Source: JASHVB01 sp049522565 (GTDB lineage Bacteria; Pseudomonadota; Alphaproteobacteria; Acetobacterales; Acetobacteraceae). From it: a DNA stretch of 5,025 bases. The number at the start of each line of letters is the position of its first letter. Within the stretch, counting starts at the first letter, position 1. Under the pieces are notes generated by a model, which was given only the letters and a program-made list of their open reading frames with translations, was not told the DNA's origin and did not search any database. The stretch covers positions 1-5,025 of the forward strand of contig JBEKNT010000471.1 in NCBI GenBank assembly GCA_049522565.1, written 5' to 3'. This document shows positions 1 to 5,025 of this stretch, one piece after another. Position numbers and translations under genes: made by a program.

Positions 1-1
1 C

Positions 2-3000
2 CTCACGCTCGTCGTCGATGGCGTCGCCGGATCGACCTCGGCGAAATATGGCATTTTATCAAATTTCACCGGCGACACGATCACCAACGCCGGCAAGGTG
101 TTCGGCCTGCTCTCCGGCGGCAACGGCGTCGAATTGAATGACGGAGGCCTGGTCACCAACCAGTCCGGCGCCACCATCAGCGGCAGTTACGCCGGCATCA
201 TGGGTCAAACCCATGCGGTGACGCTGACGAACCAGGGCAGCATCGTCGGCGGAACGGCGGGCGTCTGGCTGAAGGCCGGCGGTTCCATCAGCAACTCCGG
301 AACGATCGGCGCGAACTACGACGTTATCGTCAGCGGCGGCGCCGGAACGGTTCACAACACCGGCCACATCAATGGCGGCGAACTAGGCATCGCCCTCCAG
401 GACGGCGGGTTCATCGACAACGGCGCCGGCGCCACGATCAGCTCCAACGCCGGTGCGACGGCGCTGTACGTCCTGAATGCCGGTGGCTTTGTCTATAACC
501 GCGGCGTCATCAACGCCGGCACGGCCGGGACCGCCGTCGCCCTGGCTGCCGGGCTCAACAATGTGCTGGGGATCTATCCGGGCTCCACGATCATCGGCAC
601 GGTGACCGGCGGCAACAGCATAGGCGCCGCGGAGAGCAGCCAATTGCTCCTCGACTCGTCCGGAGCGGCCGTCGGCACGGTCACCGGCATCGGCGTGAAA
701 TATGTGAACTTCAACCACATCGCGGTGGAGCCCTTCGCGTCGTGGGTGCTGGCGGGCAGCAACACGATCGCCACGTTGCACGAGTATGGCGCGCTGACCA
801 ACAGCGGCTCCGACCATGGCATCGTCCAACTGGAGACGTTCAGCCCCAGCGCTACGCTGCCCAGTCTGACCAACGCATCGGGCGGCGTGATCACCGGGTC
901 GTCCTATGCCGTTCAAGGCATCACCGTTATCGACGACGTCGTGAACAACGGGCTGCTCACCGCGACGTCGGAAGGCGTCACACTGGCAACGGGCGGTTCG
1001 GTCAACAATTCCGGTACGATCGTTGGCGGTTACGCCGGGATCATGGCTTCGGGCGCCGCGGGGACAGTCACCAACCAGGGCACCGTCACCGGCAGCGTGG
1101 CAGGCATCTGGCTGAGGGCGGGCGGCTCGGTCGGCAATTCCGGAACGATTGGCGGAAACTACGCGATCCTTGCCGGTGGTGGGTTCGCGATTGTCAACAA
1201 CACCGGCCACATCAATGGCGGCAGGCAGGGTGTGGCCCCGTCGGACGGCGGCTTCGTCACCAACGGCGCCGGCGGCACGATCATCGGCACCCAGGCGGTG
1301 GTCATCGCCGGCGGCAGCGGCGCCGTCTATAACCTCGGCGTCATCAACGCCGGCACGGCCGGGACGGCGGTGTCCTTGCCGTCCGGGTTCAACGACGCGG
1401 TGCAGTTTTATCCGGGCGCCACGTTCGTCGGCACGGTCAATGGCGGCAACGGATTCGGCGCCTCGGCGGTCACCGGATTGAACCTGCACTCCGGATCGTC
1501 CATCGGTACGATCGCCGGCATCGGCTCCAAATATGTGAACTTCAACGTGGTCGACGTCAAACCCGGTGCGTCGTGGGTGCTGGCGGGCAGCAACACGATC
1601 GCACCGCTCTATGTCGAAGGCGCGCTGACCAACAGTGGCTCTGCGCAGGGCCTCGTCGAACTGGAGACCGTCTCCGCCCTCTACCCCTCGCCCAGTCTGA
1701 CCAATGCGTCCGGCGGCAGGATCACCGGGGCGTCCGTAGCTGTCGGCGGCACCCTTGGCCGGGCCCTGGTCGTGAACGACAGCCTGATCACCGCAGCCTC
1801 GGACGGCGTTTATTTGCAGCAAGGGGGCAGCGTCACCAATCAATCGCTCGGCACGATCGCCGGCGCATACGCGGTGTATATCGCGTTCGGCAGCGGAACG
1901 GTCGTGAATTCCGGTCACCTCGTGGGCGGTACTGTCGGCCCGGACGTGTCCGGCGTCGACCTCCAGGACGGCGGCACGGTTACCAATCTCAGCGGCACCA
2001 TCAGCGGCAAATTCGGCGTCATTATCAATGGCCTCGCCCAGGTTACCAATGACGCGACGATCTCCGGGGGTAACGGCGGCAAGGCCGTCGCGTTCGCACC
2101 CGGGTACGCGAGTGGGGTCACGATCGCCCCGGGCGCGAAGTTCATCGGCACGGTGGACGGCGGCAATACGATTGGGGCCACTTCGGTGTCCAGCCTGGTG
2201 CTGACCACGGCCGCGTCCGGCGGCACGCTCAGCGGCACGCTTAGCGGCGTCGGCTCGCAGTACATCGACTTCGGCAACTTCGTCGTCACCAACGGCGCCA
2301 CCTGGACCCTGGCCTCCGGAAACACGATTACGTCCCAGGAGACGTTCACCGACAACGGCACGCTGATCAACGACGGCAGCGTGGGGACCGGGGTGACGCT
2401 GGGCGCCGGGGCCAACCTGACCAATGCGAGCGGCGCGATGATCAGCGGCAACGGCTCCGCGATCCGCGACACGGCTGGTTTTGCCACCGTCAGGAACAGC
2501 AACCAGATCACCGGCAGTGACTACGGCATCTCCCTGACCATGGGCGGCGTCATTACCAACGTGCAGAAGGCCAGGATCACTGGCCAGAACCAGTCCGCAA
2601 TCTACCTGTCCACCGGAACGGTGACGAACTCGGGCCTGCTCGCCGGCGCCCCTGGCGGCGGCGCGGGCGTGAACCTGGAAAGTGGCGGCACCATCATCAA
2701 CAACCTGGGCGGCACGATCAGCGGCGAGTACGGCGTCACCTCGGAACACGGCGCCACCACCATCTTCAACTATGCGACCATCACGGGGGGAGCGACCGAC
2801 AAGGCGGTGCGGCTCGCCGCCGGCTACGCCAACAAGGTGGCGTTCACCCCGGGCGCGACGTTCAGCGCCGTGGTGGAAGGCGGCAACCCGATCAGCGCAA
2901 CGGCGGCCCATGTCTCCACGCTGCAACTGAATCCGGGCACGTCGGTCGGGACGGTCAGCGGCATCGGCTCGCAATACAGGGATTTCGGCAACGTCGTCAT

Positions 3001-5025
3001 CGCCAGCGGCGCCACCTGGACCTTGGCGTCCGCGAATACGCTCCCGGCGGCCGGGACGCTCACCAATGACGGCACGCTGACCAACGATACCACCGTGTTC
3101 AGCGGGGTGACGCTCGGCGCCGGAGCCGTCCTGACCAACGCATCGGCCGGCCTGATCGACCCACAGAATGGCCAGCCCGGGGTTTACGGCATCGCCGGCG
3201 CCGCCACCGTCACCAACTACGGCGTGATCGAGAGCAGCGTGACCGAGGCCGCTGGCGGGACCGTCATCAATCGCGGCGGGACCATCAGCGGCCTCAATGG
3301 CGTCGTTATCCAGAACGGCGCCGCCACGTTGGTGAATGACGCCACGATCATCGGACTCAACCCCGCCAAATACTATGCAGTGTATCTCGGAGCCGGCAGT
3401 CAGAACCTGCTGAAAATCGCCCCGGGGTCAACGATCGTCGGCTACGCCGGCGGTGGCAATACGATCGGTGCCACGGCGACCAGCACGCTGGAGCTGACCA
3501 CGGGGACAGGCGCCGGCACCGTGACCGGCTTTGGTTCGCGCTACCGCGATTTCGGCAACGTCGTCGTCGATTCCGGCGCGGCCTGGACCCTGGCGTCCGG
3601 GGGCACGGTCGCCGCCGGCTACACGCTCACCGACAACGGCTCGCTGACCAACGCCGGCACCGTACTGACCACGGTGACACTGGTGGACACGGGCTCGCTC
3701 TACAACGGGCCGGCGGGGGCGCCAGGCGCGGTGATCGACGCCGCACAATTCGGCGTTTCGGATAGCACCGGCAACGGCACCGTGTTCAACGACGGCCTGA
3801 TCACCGCGACGCCAACGGGGATGGCCGCGGCGGTCGCTGTCAGGATGATCGGCGGGTACCTGCGTAACGGCCCGACCGGGACGATCTCTGCCGGATCCGG
3901 CGCGCTCTTCCAGGGCTCTGCCGGAACGATCTTCAACGACGGCCAGATCCGCGCGACCGCGACCAACGCCGGGGGTGTCTTTCTCTTGAATGGCGGGGCG
4001 CTCACCAACTTTGGTGGAACCATCAGTGGCGGCGCCGGCGTCGATATTCTTGGCGGCACCGCCACGGTCGTGAACTACAGCGCGATCGTCGGGAACAACT
4101 ACAACTACTCCGCGGTGTATCTGGCTCCCGGCTTTCAGGACCGGCTGGCGATCGGCCCGAGTTCCACGATCGTCGGCAGGGCGGATGGCGGCAACACGAT
4201 CGGTTCCACGGCAGTCAGCACGCTGGAGCTGAAGAGGGGACTCGGCTCCACCCCGCCCACCGGCACGATCGACGGAATTGGCTCGATCGCCGCGACCATC
4301 TCCAGCAAGATCTATGATGAATACCAGAACTTCGGCAACATCGTTGTCGATGCCGGCGCATCGTGGGTGATGACCGCGGACACCATCGCGGCCGGCTACA
4401 CGCTCACCGACAACGGCACGCTGACCAACACGGGCACCGTGCTGACCACGGTGACGCTCGGCTCCGGGGCCAGCCTGACCAATGCGCAAGGCGGGGTGAT
4501 CAGCGCCGCGCAGTTAGGGGTTGCCGCGGCCTCCGGCCTGGGCACCGTGGTGAATGACGGTCTGATCATCGCGACGCAGTTGGATGCGAGCTTCACCGAG
4601 AGTGTCCTGCTCGACGGCGGTGGGGTCGTCACCAATCTGGCGGACGGCACGATCTCCGGCTCGTACGGGACGGCGGCCCTTTCCACGACCGCGATTGAAA
4701 TGGGTTCGGCCGGTACGGTCACGAACTACGGTCTGATCGTCGGCGGCTCGGCTGGCAACGGTATCCGGCTCTTTGGCGGCGGGACAGTCACCAATTTGAG
4801 CGGCGTCATCAGCGGAGGTCCGAGCGGTGGCTATGGCGCCATCTATTCTTTCGGGGGTGCAACCACGATCGTGAATTCCGCCACGATCGCGGGGCTTGGC
4901 GGCAGCCGGGCGGTGGACCTTGCCGCCGGCTACCAGAACCGTTTGGTGGTCGCCCCGGGCGCAGTGTTCATCGGTTTGGTGCAAGGCGACGACCCGAGCA
5001 GCGGCACGCCCAACGGGTTCACCAG
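2..5025 (+). CDS. Giant beta-strand-repeat surface/secreted protein (adhesin or autotransporter passenger-like), internal fragment open at both ends
   Basis: Reading from base 2 gives 1674 codons with no stop, so the gene runs through both window edges. None of the 8 internal Met codons has a credible start context; all sit inside repeats. The protein is dominated by G, T, A, N, S, V and I. It has no cysteine, 8 Trp, and by hand count about 38 Lys+Arg against about 76 Asp+Glu, as is common in exported beta-helix proteins of Gram-negative bacteria. About fifty short rungs of the form (T/S)-(V/L/I)-(T/x)-N-x-(G/S) followed by G-T-I-x-G are grouped in seven blocks, separated by a spacer of about 79 residues. 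This pattern is known from large adhesins and autotransporter passengers that fold as right-handed parallel beta-helices; that the fold applies here is inference. No signal peptide, barrel, Hint, RTX array or enzymatic motif is visible, so adhesion or biofilm function and the export route (type V or type I) remain open. Coding status is near certain; function is only a class-level guess. Confidence 0.92.
354..379 (+). repeat. 26-base direct repeat, copy a (partner at 1197-1222)
   Basis: Identical by eye to 1197-1222, at a spacing of 843 bases, in frame. It encodes the N-T-G-H-I-N-G-G rung, a variant seen only in blocks 0 and 1. The rare CTA leucine codon at 383-385 lies just downstream in this copy only. 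Confidence 0.8.
491..531 (+). repeat. 41-base near-identical repeat, copy a (partner at 1325-1365)
   Basis: Matches 1325-1365 with a single difference (G at 501, T at 1335), so 503-531 and 1337-1365 are identical over 29 bases. It encodes the last rung before spacers 1 and 2 (V-Y-N-x-G-V-I-N-A-G-T-A-G-T). The spacing is 834 bases, one codon more than the downstream 35-base pair. Confidence 0.85.
533..769 (+). repeat. Conserved spacer module, copy 1 (79 residues)
   Basis: Residues 178-256. It begins A-V-A-L-A-A-G-L-N-N, continues Y-P-G-S-T-I-I-G-T-V and G-G-N-S-I-G-A-A, then G-T-V-T-G-I-G-V-K-Y-V-N-F-N, and ends S-W-V-L-A-G-S-N-T-I with Trp at residue 248. It lacks the T-N rung pattern of the blocks on either side. 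The K-Y-V-N-F-N and S-W-V-L-A-G-S-N-T-I variants are shared only with copy 2, so these two form a subfamily. Its role is unknown; a distinct beta-rich turn or cap between helix blocks is a reasonable inference. Confidence 0.82.
737..771 (+). repeat. 35-base direct repeat, copy a (partner at 1568-1602)
   Basis: Bases 737-771 match 1568-1602 exactly by eye, at a spacing of 831 bases (277 codons, in frame). The run encodes A-S-W-V-L-A-G-S-N-T-I, the end of spacers 1 and 2. Sharing every third-position base marks recent duplication or gene conversion rather than protein-level conservation alone. Confidence 0.85.
1197..1222 (+). repeat. 26-base direct repeat, copy b (partner at 354-379)
   Basis: Second copy of the N-T-G-H-I-N-G-G rung in block 1. 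The spacing changes from 843 here to 834 and then 831 in the later pairs, so the two units have since diverged by small in-frame indels. Confidence 0.8.
1325..1365 (+). repeat. 41-base near-identical repeat, copy b (partner at 491-531)
   Basis: Second member of the pair, ending block 1 directly before spacer 2. Together with the pairs 354-379/1197-1222 (26 identical bases) and 737-771/1568-1602 it outlines one duplicated unit of about 830-845 bases. Confidence 0.85.
1367..1600 (+). repeat. Conserved spacer module, copy 2 (78 residues)
   Basis: Residues 456-533. Same order of elements as copy 1: A-V-S-L-P-S-G-F, Y-P-G-A-T-F-V-G-T-V, G-G-N-G-F-G-A-S, G-I-G-S-K-Y-V-N-F-N, then G-A-S-W-V-L-A-G-S-N-T-I with Trp at residue 525. 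A 35-base run (1568-1602) is identical to 737-771 at the end of copy 1, so the pair is similar at DNA level and not only in protein. The N-T-I-G of other copies is N-G-F-G here. Confidence 0.82.
1568..1602 (+). repeat. 35-base direct repeat, copy b (partner at 737-771)
   Basis: Exact in-frame match to 737-771 at the end of spacer 2. Because of it, off-frame readings on the + strand near 742 and 1573 begin with the same shadow peptide, which is not a real gene. Confidence 0.85.
1601..2083 (+). repeat. Beta-helix repeat block 2 (161 residues)
   Basis: Residues 534-694. The opening copies that of block 1 (E-G-A-L-T-N-S-G, L-E-T-V-S-A-L-Y-P-S-P, S-L-T-N-A-S-G-G-R-I-T-G). The later rungs (S-V-T-N-Q-S-L-G-T-I-A-G, T-V-V-N-S-G-H-L-V-G-G, T-V-T-N-L-S-G-T-I-S-G, Q-V-T-N-D-A-T-I-S-G) look more like blocks 3 and 6. 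The block is therefore a junction between two repeat styles, and the 3' end of the block 0/1 duplication probably lies inside it. Confidence 0.78.
2084..2329 (+). repeat. Conserved spacer module, copy 3 (82 residues)
   Basis: Residues 695-776. A-V-A-F-A-P-G-Y, then I-A-P-G-A-K-F-I-G-T-V-D-G-G-N-T-I-G-A-T, then a duplicated G-T-L-S-G (G-G-T-L-S-G-T-L-S-G), G-V-G-S-Q-Y-I-D-F-G-N, and A-T-W-T-L-A-S-G-N-T-I with Trp at residue 768. The G-S-Q-Y-x-D-F-G-N and T-W-T-L-A-S signatures are shared with copy 4 and differ from copies 1 and 2. The small G-T-L-S-G doubling accounts for most of its extra length over the other copies. Confidence 0.82.
2330..2803 (+). repeat. Beta-helix repeat block 3 (158 residues)
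   Basis: Residues 777-934. It opens F-T-D-N-G-T-L-I-N-D-G, then G-V-T-L-G-A-G-A-N-L-T-N-A-S-G, a signature also found at the start of block 4. Rungs follow: T-V-R-N-S-N-Q-I-T-G, V-I-T-N-V-Q-K-A-R-I-T-G (unusually basic for this protein), T-V-T-N-S-G, T-I-I-N-N-L-G-G-T-I-S-G-E-Y-G-V and T-I-F-N-Y-A-T-I-T-G-G. No motif outside the repeat pattern is seen. Confidence 0.78.
2804..3043 (+). repeat. Conserved spacer module, copy 4 (80 residues)
   Basis: Residues 935-1014. A-V-R-L-A-A-G-Y-A-N-K, F-T-P-G-A-T-F-S-A-V-V-E-G-G-N-P-I-S-A-T, then G-T-V-S-G-I-G-S-Q-Y-R-D-F-G-N-V-V-I, and G-A-T-W-T-L-A-S-A-N-T-L with Trp at residue 1006. The usual G-T-V after the P-G-A-T-F element is S-A-V-V here, and N-T-I-G is N-P-I-S. 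It is closest to copy 3 at its 3' end. Confidence 0.82.
3044..3376 (+). repeat. Beta-helix repeat block 4 (111 residues, the shortest)
   Basis: Residues 1015-1125. It opens T-L-T-N-D-G-T-L-T-N-D-T, then G-V-T-L-G-A-G-A-V-L-T-N-A-S, matching block 3. It then has only about three further rungs (T-V-T-N-Y-G-V-I, T-V-I-N-R-G-G-T-I-S-G, T-L-V-N-D-A-T-I-I-G). It is about 47 residues shorter than block 3, which fits loss of two or three rungs by in-frame deletion between repeats. The frame is intact throughout. Confidence 0.77.
3377..3610 (+). repeat. Conserved spacer module, copy 5 (78 residues)
   Basis: Residues 1126-1203. A-V-Y-L-G-A-G-S-Q-N, I-A-P-G-S-T-I-V-G-Y-A-G-G-G-N-T-I-G-A-T, S-T-L-E-L-T-T-G, G-T-V-T-G-F-G-S-R-Y-R-D-F-G-N-V-V-V, then A-A-W-T-L-A-S-G-G-T with Trp at residue 1195. 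S-T-L-E-L is shared with copy 6. The ending resembles copies 3 and 4, so this copy is intermediate between the two groups. Confidence 0.82.
3611..4111 (+). repeat. Beta-helix repeat block 5 (167 residues)
   Basis: Residues 1204-1370. It opens A-A-G-Y-T-L-T-D-N-G-S-L-T-N-A-G-T-V-L-T-T-V-T-L, nearly the same as block 6 at DNA level (3614-3678 against 4391-4455). Later rungs are more divergent than elsewhere: S-L-Y-N-G-P-A-G, T-V-F-N-D-G-L-I-T-A, Y-L-R-N-G-P-T-G-T-I-S-A, T-I-F-N-D-G-Q-I-R-A, A-L-T-N-F-G-G-T-I-S-G and T-V-V-N-Y-S. Two rungs carry N-G-P where others have T-N-x-S/G. The block ends with a short Asn/Tyr run (N-N-Y-N-Y) just before the next spacer. Confidence 0.77.
3614..3678 (+). repeat. 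65-base near-identical repeat, copy a (partner at 4391-4455)
   Basis: Matches 4391-4455 with four differences by eye; the first 27 bases (3614-3640 and 4391-4417) are identical. It encodes the opening of block 5, from A-G-Y-T-L-T-D-N-G to V-L-T-T-V. The spacing is 777 bases (259 codons, in frame). It is the strongest DNA-level link between modules 5 and 6. Confidence 0.85.
4112..4387 (+). repeat. Conserved spacer module, copy 6 (92 residues, with insertion)
   Basis: Residues 1371-1462. A-V-Y-L-A-P-G-F-Q-D-R, I-G-P-S-S-T-I-V-G-R-A-D-G-G-N-T-I-G-S-T, S-T-L-E-L-K-R-G, G-T-I-D-G-I-G-S, then extra residues, Y-Q-N-F-G-N-I-V-V, and S-W-V-M-T-A-D-T-I with Trp at residue 1455. Between G-S and Y-x-N-F this copy has 12 residues (bases 4286-4321, I-A-A-T-I-S-S-K-I-Y-D-E) where the other copies have a single residue. 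A Pro pair (T-P-P-T) also lies just upstream. Confidence 0.82.
4388..4909 (+). repeat. Beta-helix repeat block 6 (174 residues)
   Basis: Residues 1463-1636. The opening matches block 5 (A-A-G-Y-T-L-T-D-N-G-T-L-T-N-T-G-T-V-L-T-T), then S-L-T-N-A-Q-G-G-V-I-S-A-A-Q. Rungs continue T-V-V-N-D-G-L-I-I-A, V-V-T-N-L-A-D-G-T-I-S-G, T-V-T-N-Y-G-L-I-V-G-G, T-V-T-N-L-S-G-V-I-S-G-G and T-I-V-N-S-A-T-I-A-G. The stretch around residues 1520-1535 (Q-L-D-A-S-F-T-E-S) breaks the rung pattern and may form a loop off the helix. Confidence 0.77.
4391..4455 (+). repeat. 65-base near-identical repeat, copy b (partner at 3614-3678)
   Basis: Opening of block 6, right after spacer 6. The identity is much higher than in the rest of blocks 5 and 6, which differ a good deal, so local gene conversion or a recent partial duplication is more likely than a uniform module duplication. 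Confidence 0.85.
4910..5025 (+). repeat. Conserved spacer module, copy 7 (cut by the window end)
   Basis: From residue 1637. A-V-D-L-A-A-G-Y-Q-N-R-L-V-V-A-P-G-A-V-F-I-G matches the first third of the other copies. It then reads L-V-Q-G-D-D-P-S-S-G-T-P-N-G-F-T, where the others have T-V-x-G-G-N-T-I-G-A-T. The Gly-Gly-Asn core is missing in this copy. The rest, including the expected Trp strand, lies beyond the window. Confidence 0.75.

Larger units (their letters stand above)
2..532 (+). repeat. Beta-helix repeat block 0 (5'-truncated by the window)
   Basis: Residues 1-177 of the fragment. After a short irregular opening (residues about 1-22) come about seven rungs, including T-I-T-N-A-G, L-V-T-N-Q-S-G, T-L-T-N-Q-G, S-I-S-N-S-G, T-V-H-N-T-G-H-I-N-G-G and F-V-Y-N-R-G-V-I-N-A-G. 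The Asn of each rung would sit at the turn of successive coils if this is a parallel beta-helix (inference). One of the two Trp residues outside the spacers is here (G-V-W-L). The block is closely related to block 1: bases from about 266 align without gaps at an offset of 843 for well over 100 bases, then at 834 after a three-codon length difference. The irregular start may be the tail of an earlier module or a different upstream domain; the window cannot tell. Confidence 0.75.
770..1366 (+). repeat. Beta-helix repeat block 1 (199 residues, the longest)
   Basis: Residues 257-455. It opens with an unusual segment (A-L-T-N-S-G, then L-E-T-F-S-P-S-A-T-L-P, then S-L-T-N-A-S-G-G) that recurs at the start of block 2. 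Regular rungs follow: V-V-N-N-G, S-V-N-N-S-G, T-V-T-N-Q-G, S-V-G-N-S-G, V-N-N-T-G-H-I-N-G-G, F-V-T-N-G-A-G and A-V-Y-N-L-G-V-I-N-A-G. Its second half repeats block 0 almost rung for rung, including the Trp in G-I-W-L and the H-I-N-G-G rung, which points to tandem duplication of a block plus spacer. Confidence 0.8.

Noticed and set aside
1..120. Possible start codon, promoter or ribosome binding site near the window start
   Set aside because: The frame is already open at base 2 and the first residues are repeat-like. No Met precedes the rungs and no purine-rich site with a spaced start is seen.
742..1332. Plus-strand open frame of 196 codons in another register, with a related one at 1573-2052
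   Set aside because: Arg/His/Gln-rich low-complexity peptides overlapping the main gene. They share their first residues only because the underlying 35-base repeat is duplicated.
491..1602. Spaced direct repeats considered as a CRISPR array or transposon ends
   Set aside because: Repeats are in frame, encode beta-helix rungs, and recur about 830 bases apart with no uniform short spacers, inverted ends or transposase.
383..2974. 863-codon open frame on the minus strand, rich in Arg, Asp, Ala and Gly
   Set aside because: It lies exactly in register with the sense codons, begins at a TTG, ends at the complement of a rare CTA codon, and its repeats are mirror images of the sense repeats. No recognisable domain.
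4028..4051. G-G-A-G-V-D-I-L, which fits the RTX calcium-binding nonapeptide pattern
   Set aside because: It is a single occurrence with no tandem array; a chance match is expected in a Gly-rich protein.
3428..4489. 353-codon open frame on the minus strand
   Set aside because: Same in-register shadow; its stop is the complement of the sense TCA at 3428. Composition is an Arg/Ala/Gly/Asp artefact of reversed GGC, GCC and GTC codons.
2..5025. PATR-type autotransporter-associated repeats (PF12951)
   Set aside because: The known repeat has a different consensus (G-x-L-T-L-x-G-x-N-T-Y-x-G-G-T-T). The rungs here are T-N-x-S/G-G-T-I-x-G, so I did not assign the family.

Overview
The whole 5025-base window is the inside of one very large protein-coding gene on the + strand. 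The frame that starts at base 2 has no stop codon through base 5023, giving 1674 codons. Neither the start codon nor the stop codon of the gene lies in the window. The product is a low-complexity, Gly/Thr/Asn/Ser/Ala/Val/Ile-rich protein built of short beta-strand repeats of the type T-N-x-S/G-G-x-I-x-G. It looks like the passenger (stalk) part of a surface-exposed or secreted parallel beta-helix protein, such as a giant adhesin or autotransporter-like protein. No export signal, outer-membrane barrel or other terminal domain is visible, so the secretion route cannot be decided from this window.

High G+C (about two thirds by eye), strong preference for C/G third positions (GGC, ATC, ACC, GTC, CTG) and the style of the repeats suggest a GC-rich alphaproteobacterium. 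From memory, similar 'beta strand repeat' proteins occur in Acetobacteraceae, Methylobacterium and Bradyrhizobium-like genomes. This is a recollection of family style, not a search result.

Layout: seven beta-helix repeat blocks (2-532, 770-1366, 1601-2083, 2330-2803, 3044-3376, 3611-4111, 4388-4909) alternate with seven copies of a conserved spacer (533-769, 1367-1600, 2084-2329, 2804-3043, 3377-3610, 4112-4387, and 4910 to the window end). The spacer is 78-82 residues long in five of six complete copies and 92 in the sixth, which carries an insertion. The complete blocks vary from 111 to 199 residues. A spacer reads roughly A-V-x-L-A-x-G-(Y/F), then P-G-(A/S)-T-F-x-G-T-V, then G-G-N-T-I-G-A-T, then G-x-G-S-x-Y-x-(D/N)-F, and ends with a Trp followed by a short hydrophobic strand. 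Judged by spacers and block openings, the modules fall into three successive pairs (1/2, 3/4, 5/6). The first pair has clear DNA-level duplication.

There are no other credible genes, RNA genes, mobile elements, CRISPR arrays, promoters or terminators. Long open frames on the minus strand are in-register shadows that exist because the sense frame almost never uses TTA, CTA or TCA codons. I see no sign of a multi-gene system here; the points of interest are the modular architecture and its duplication history.
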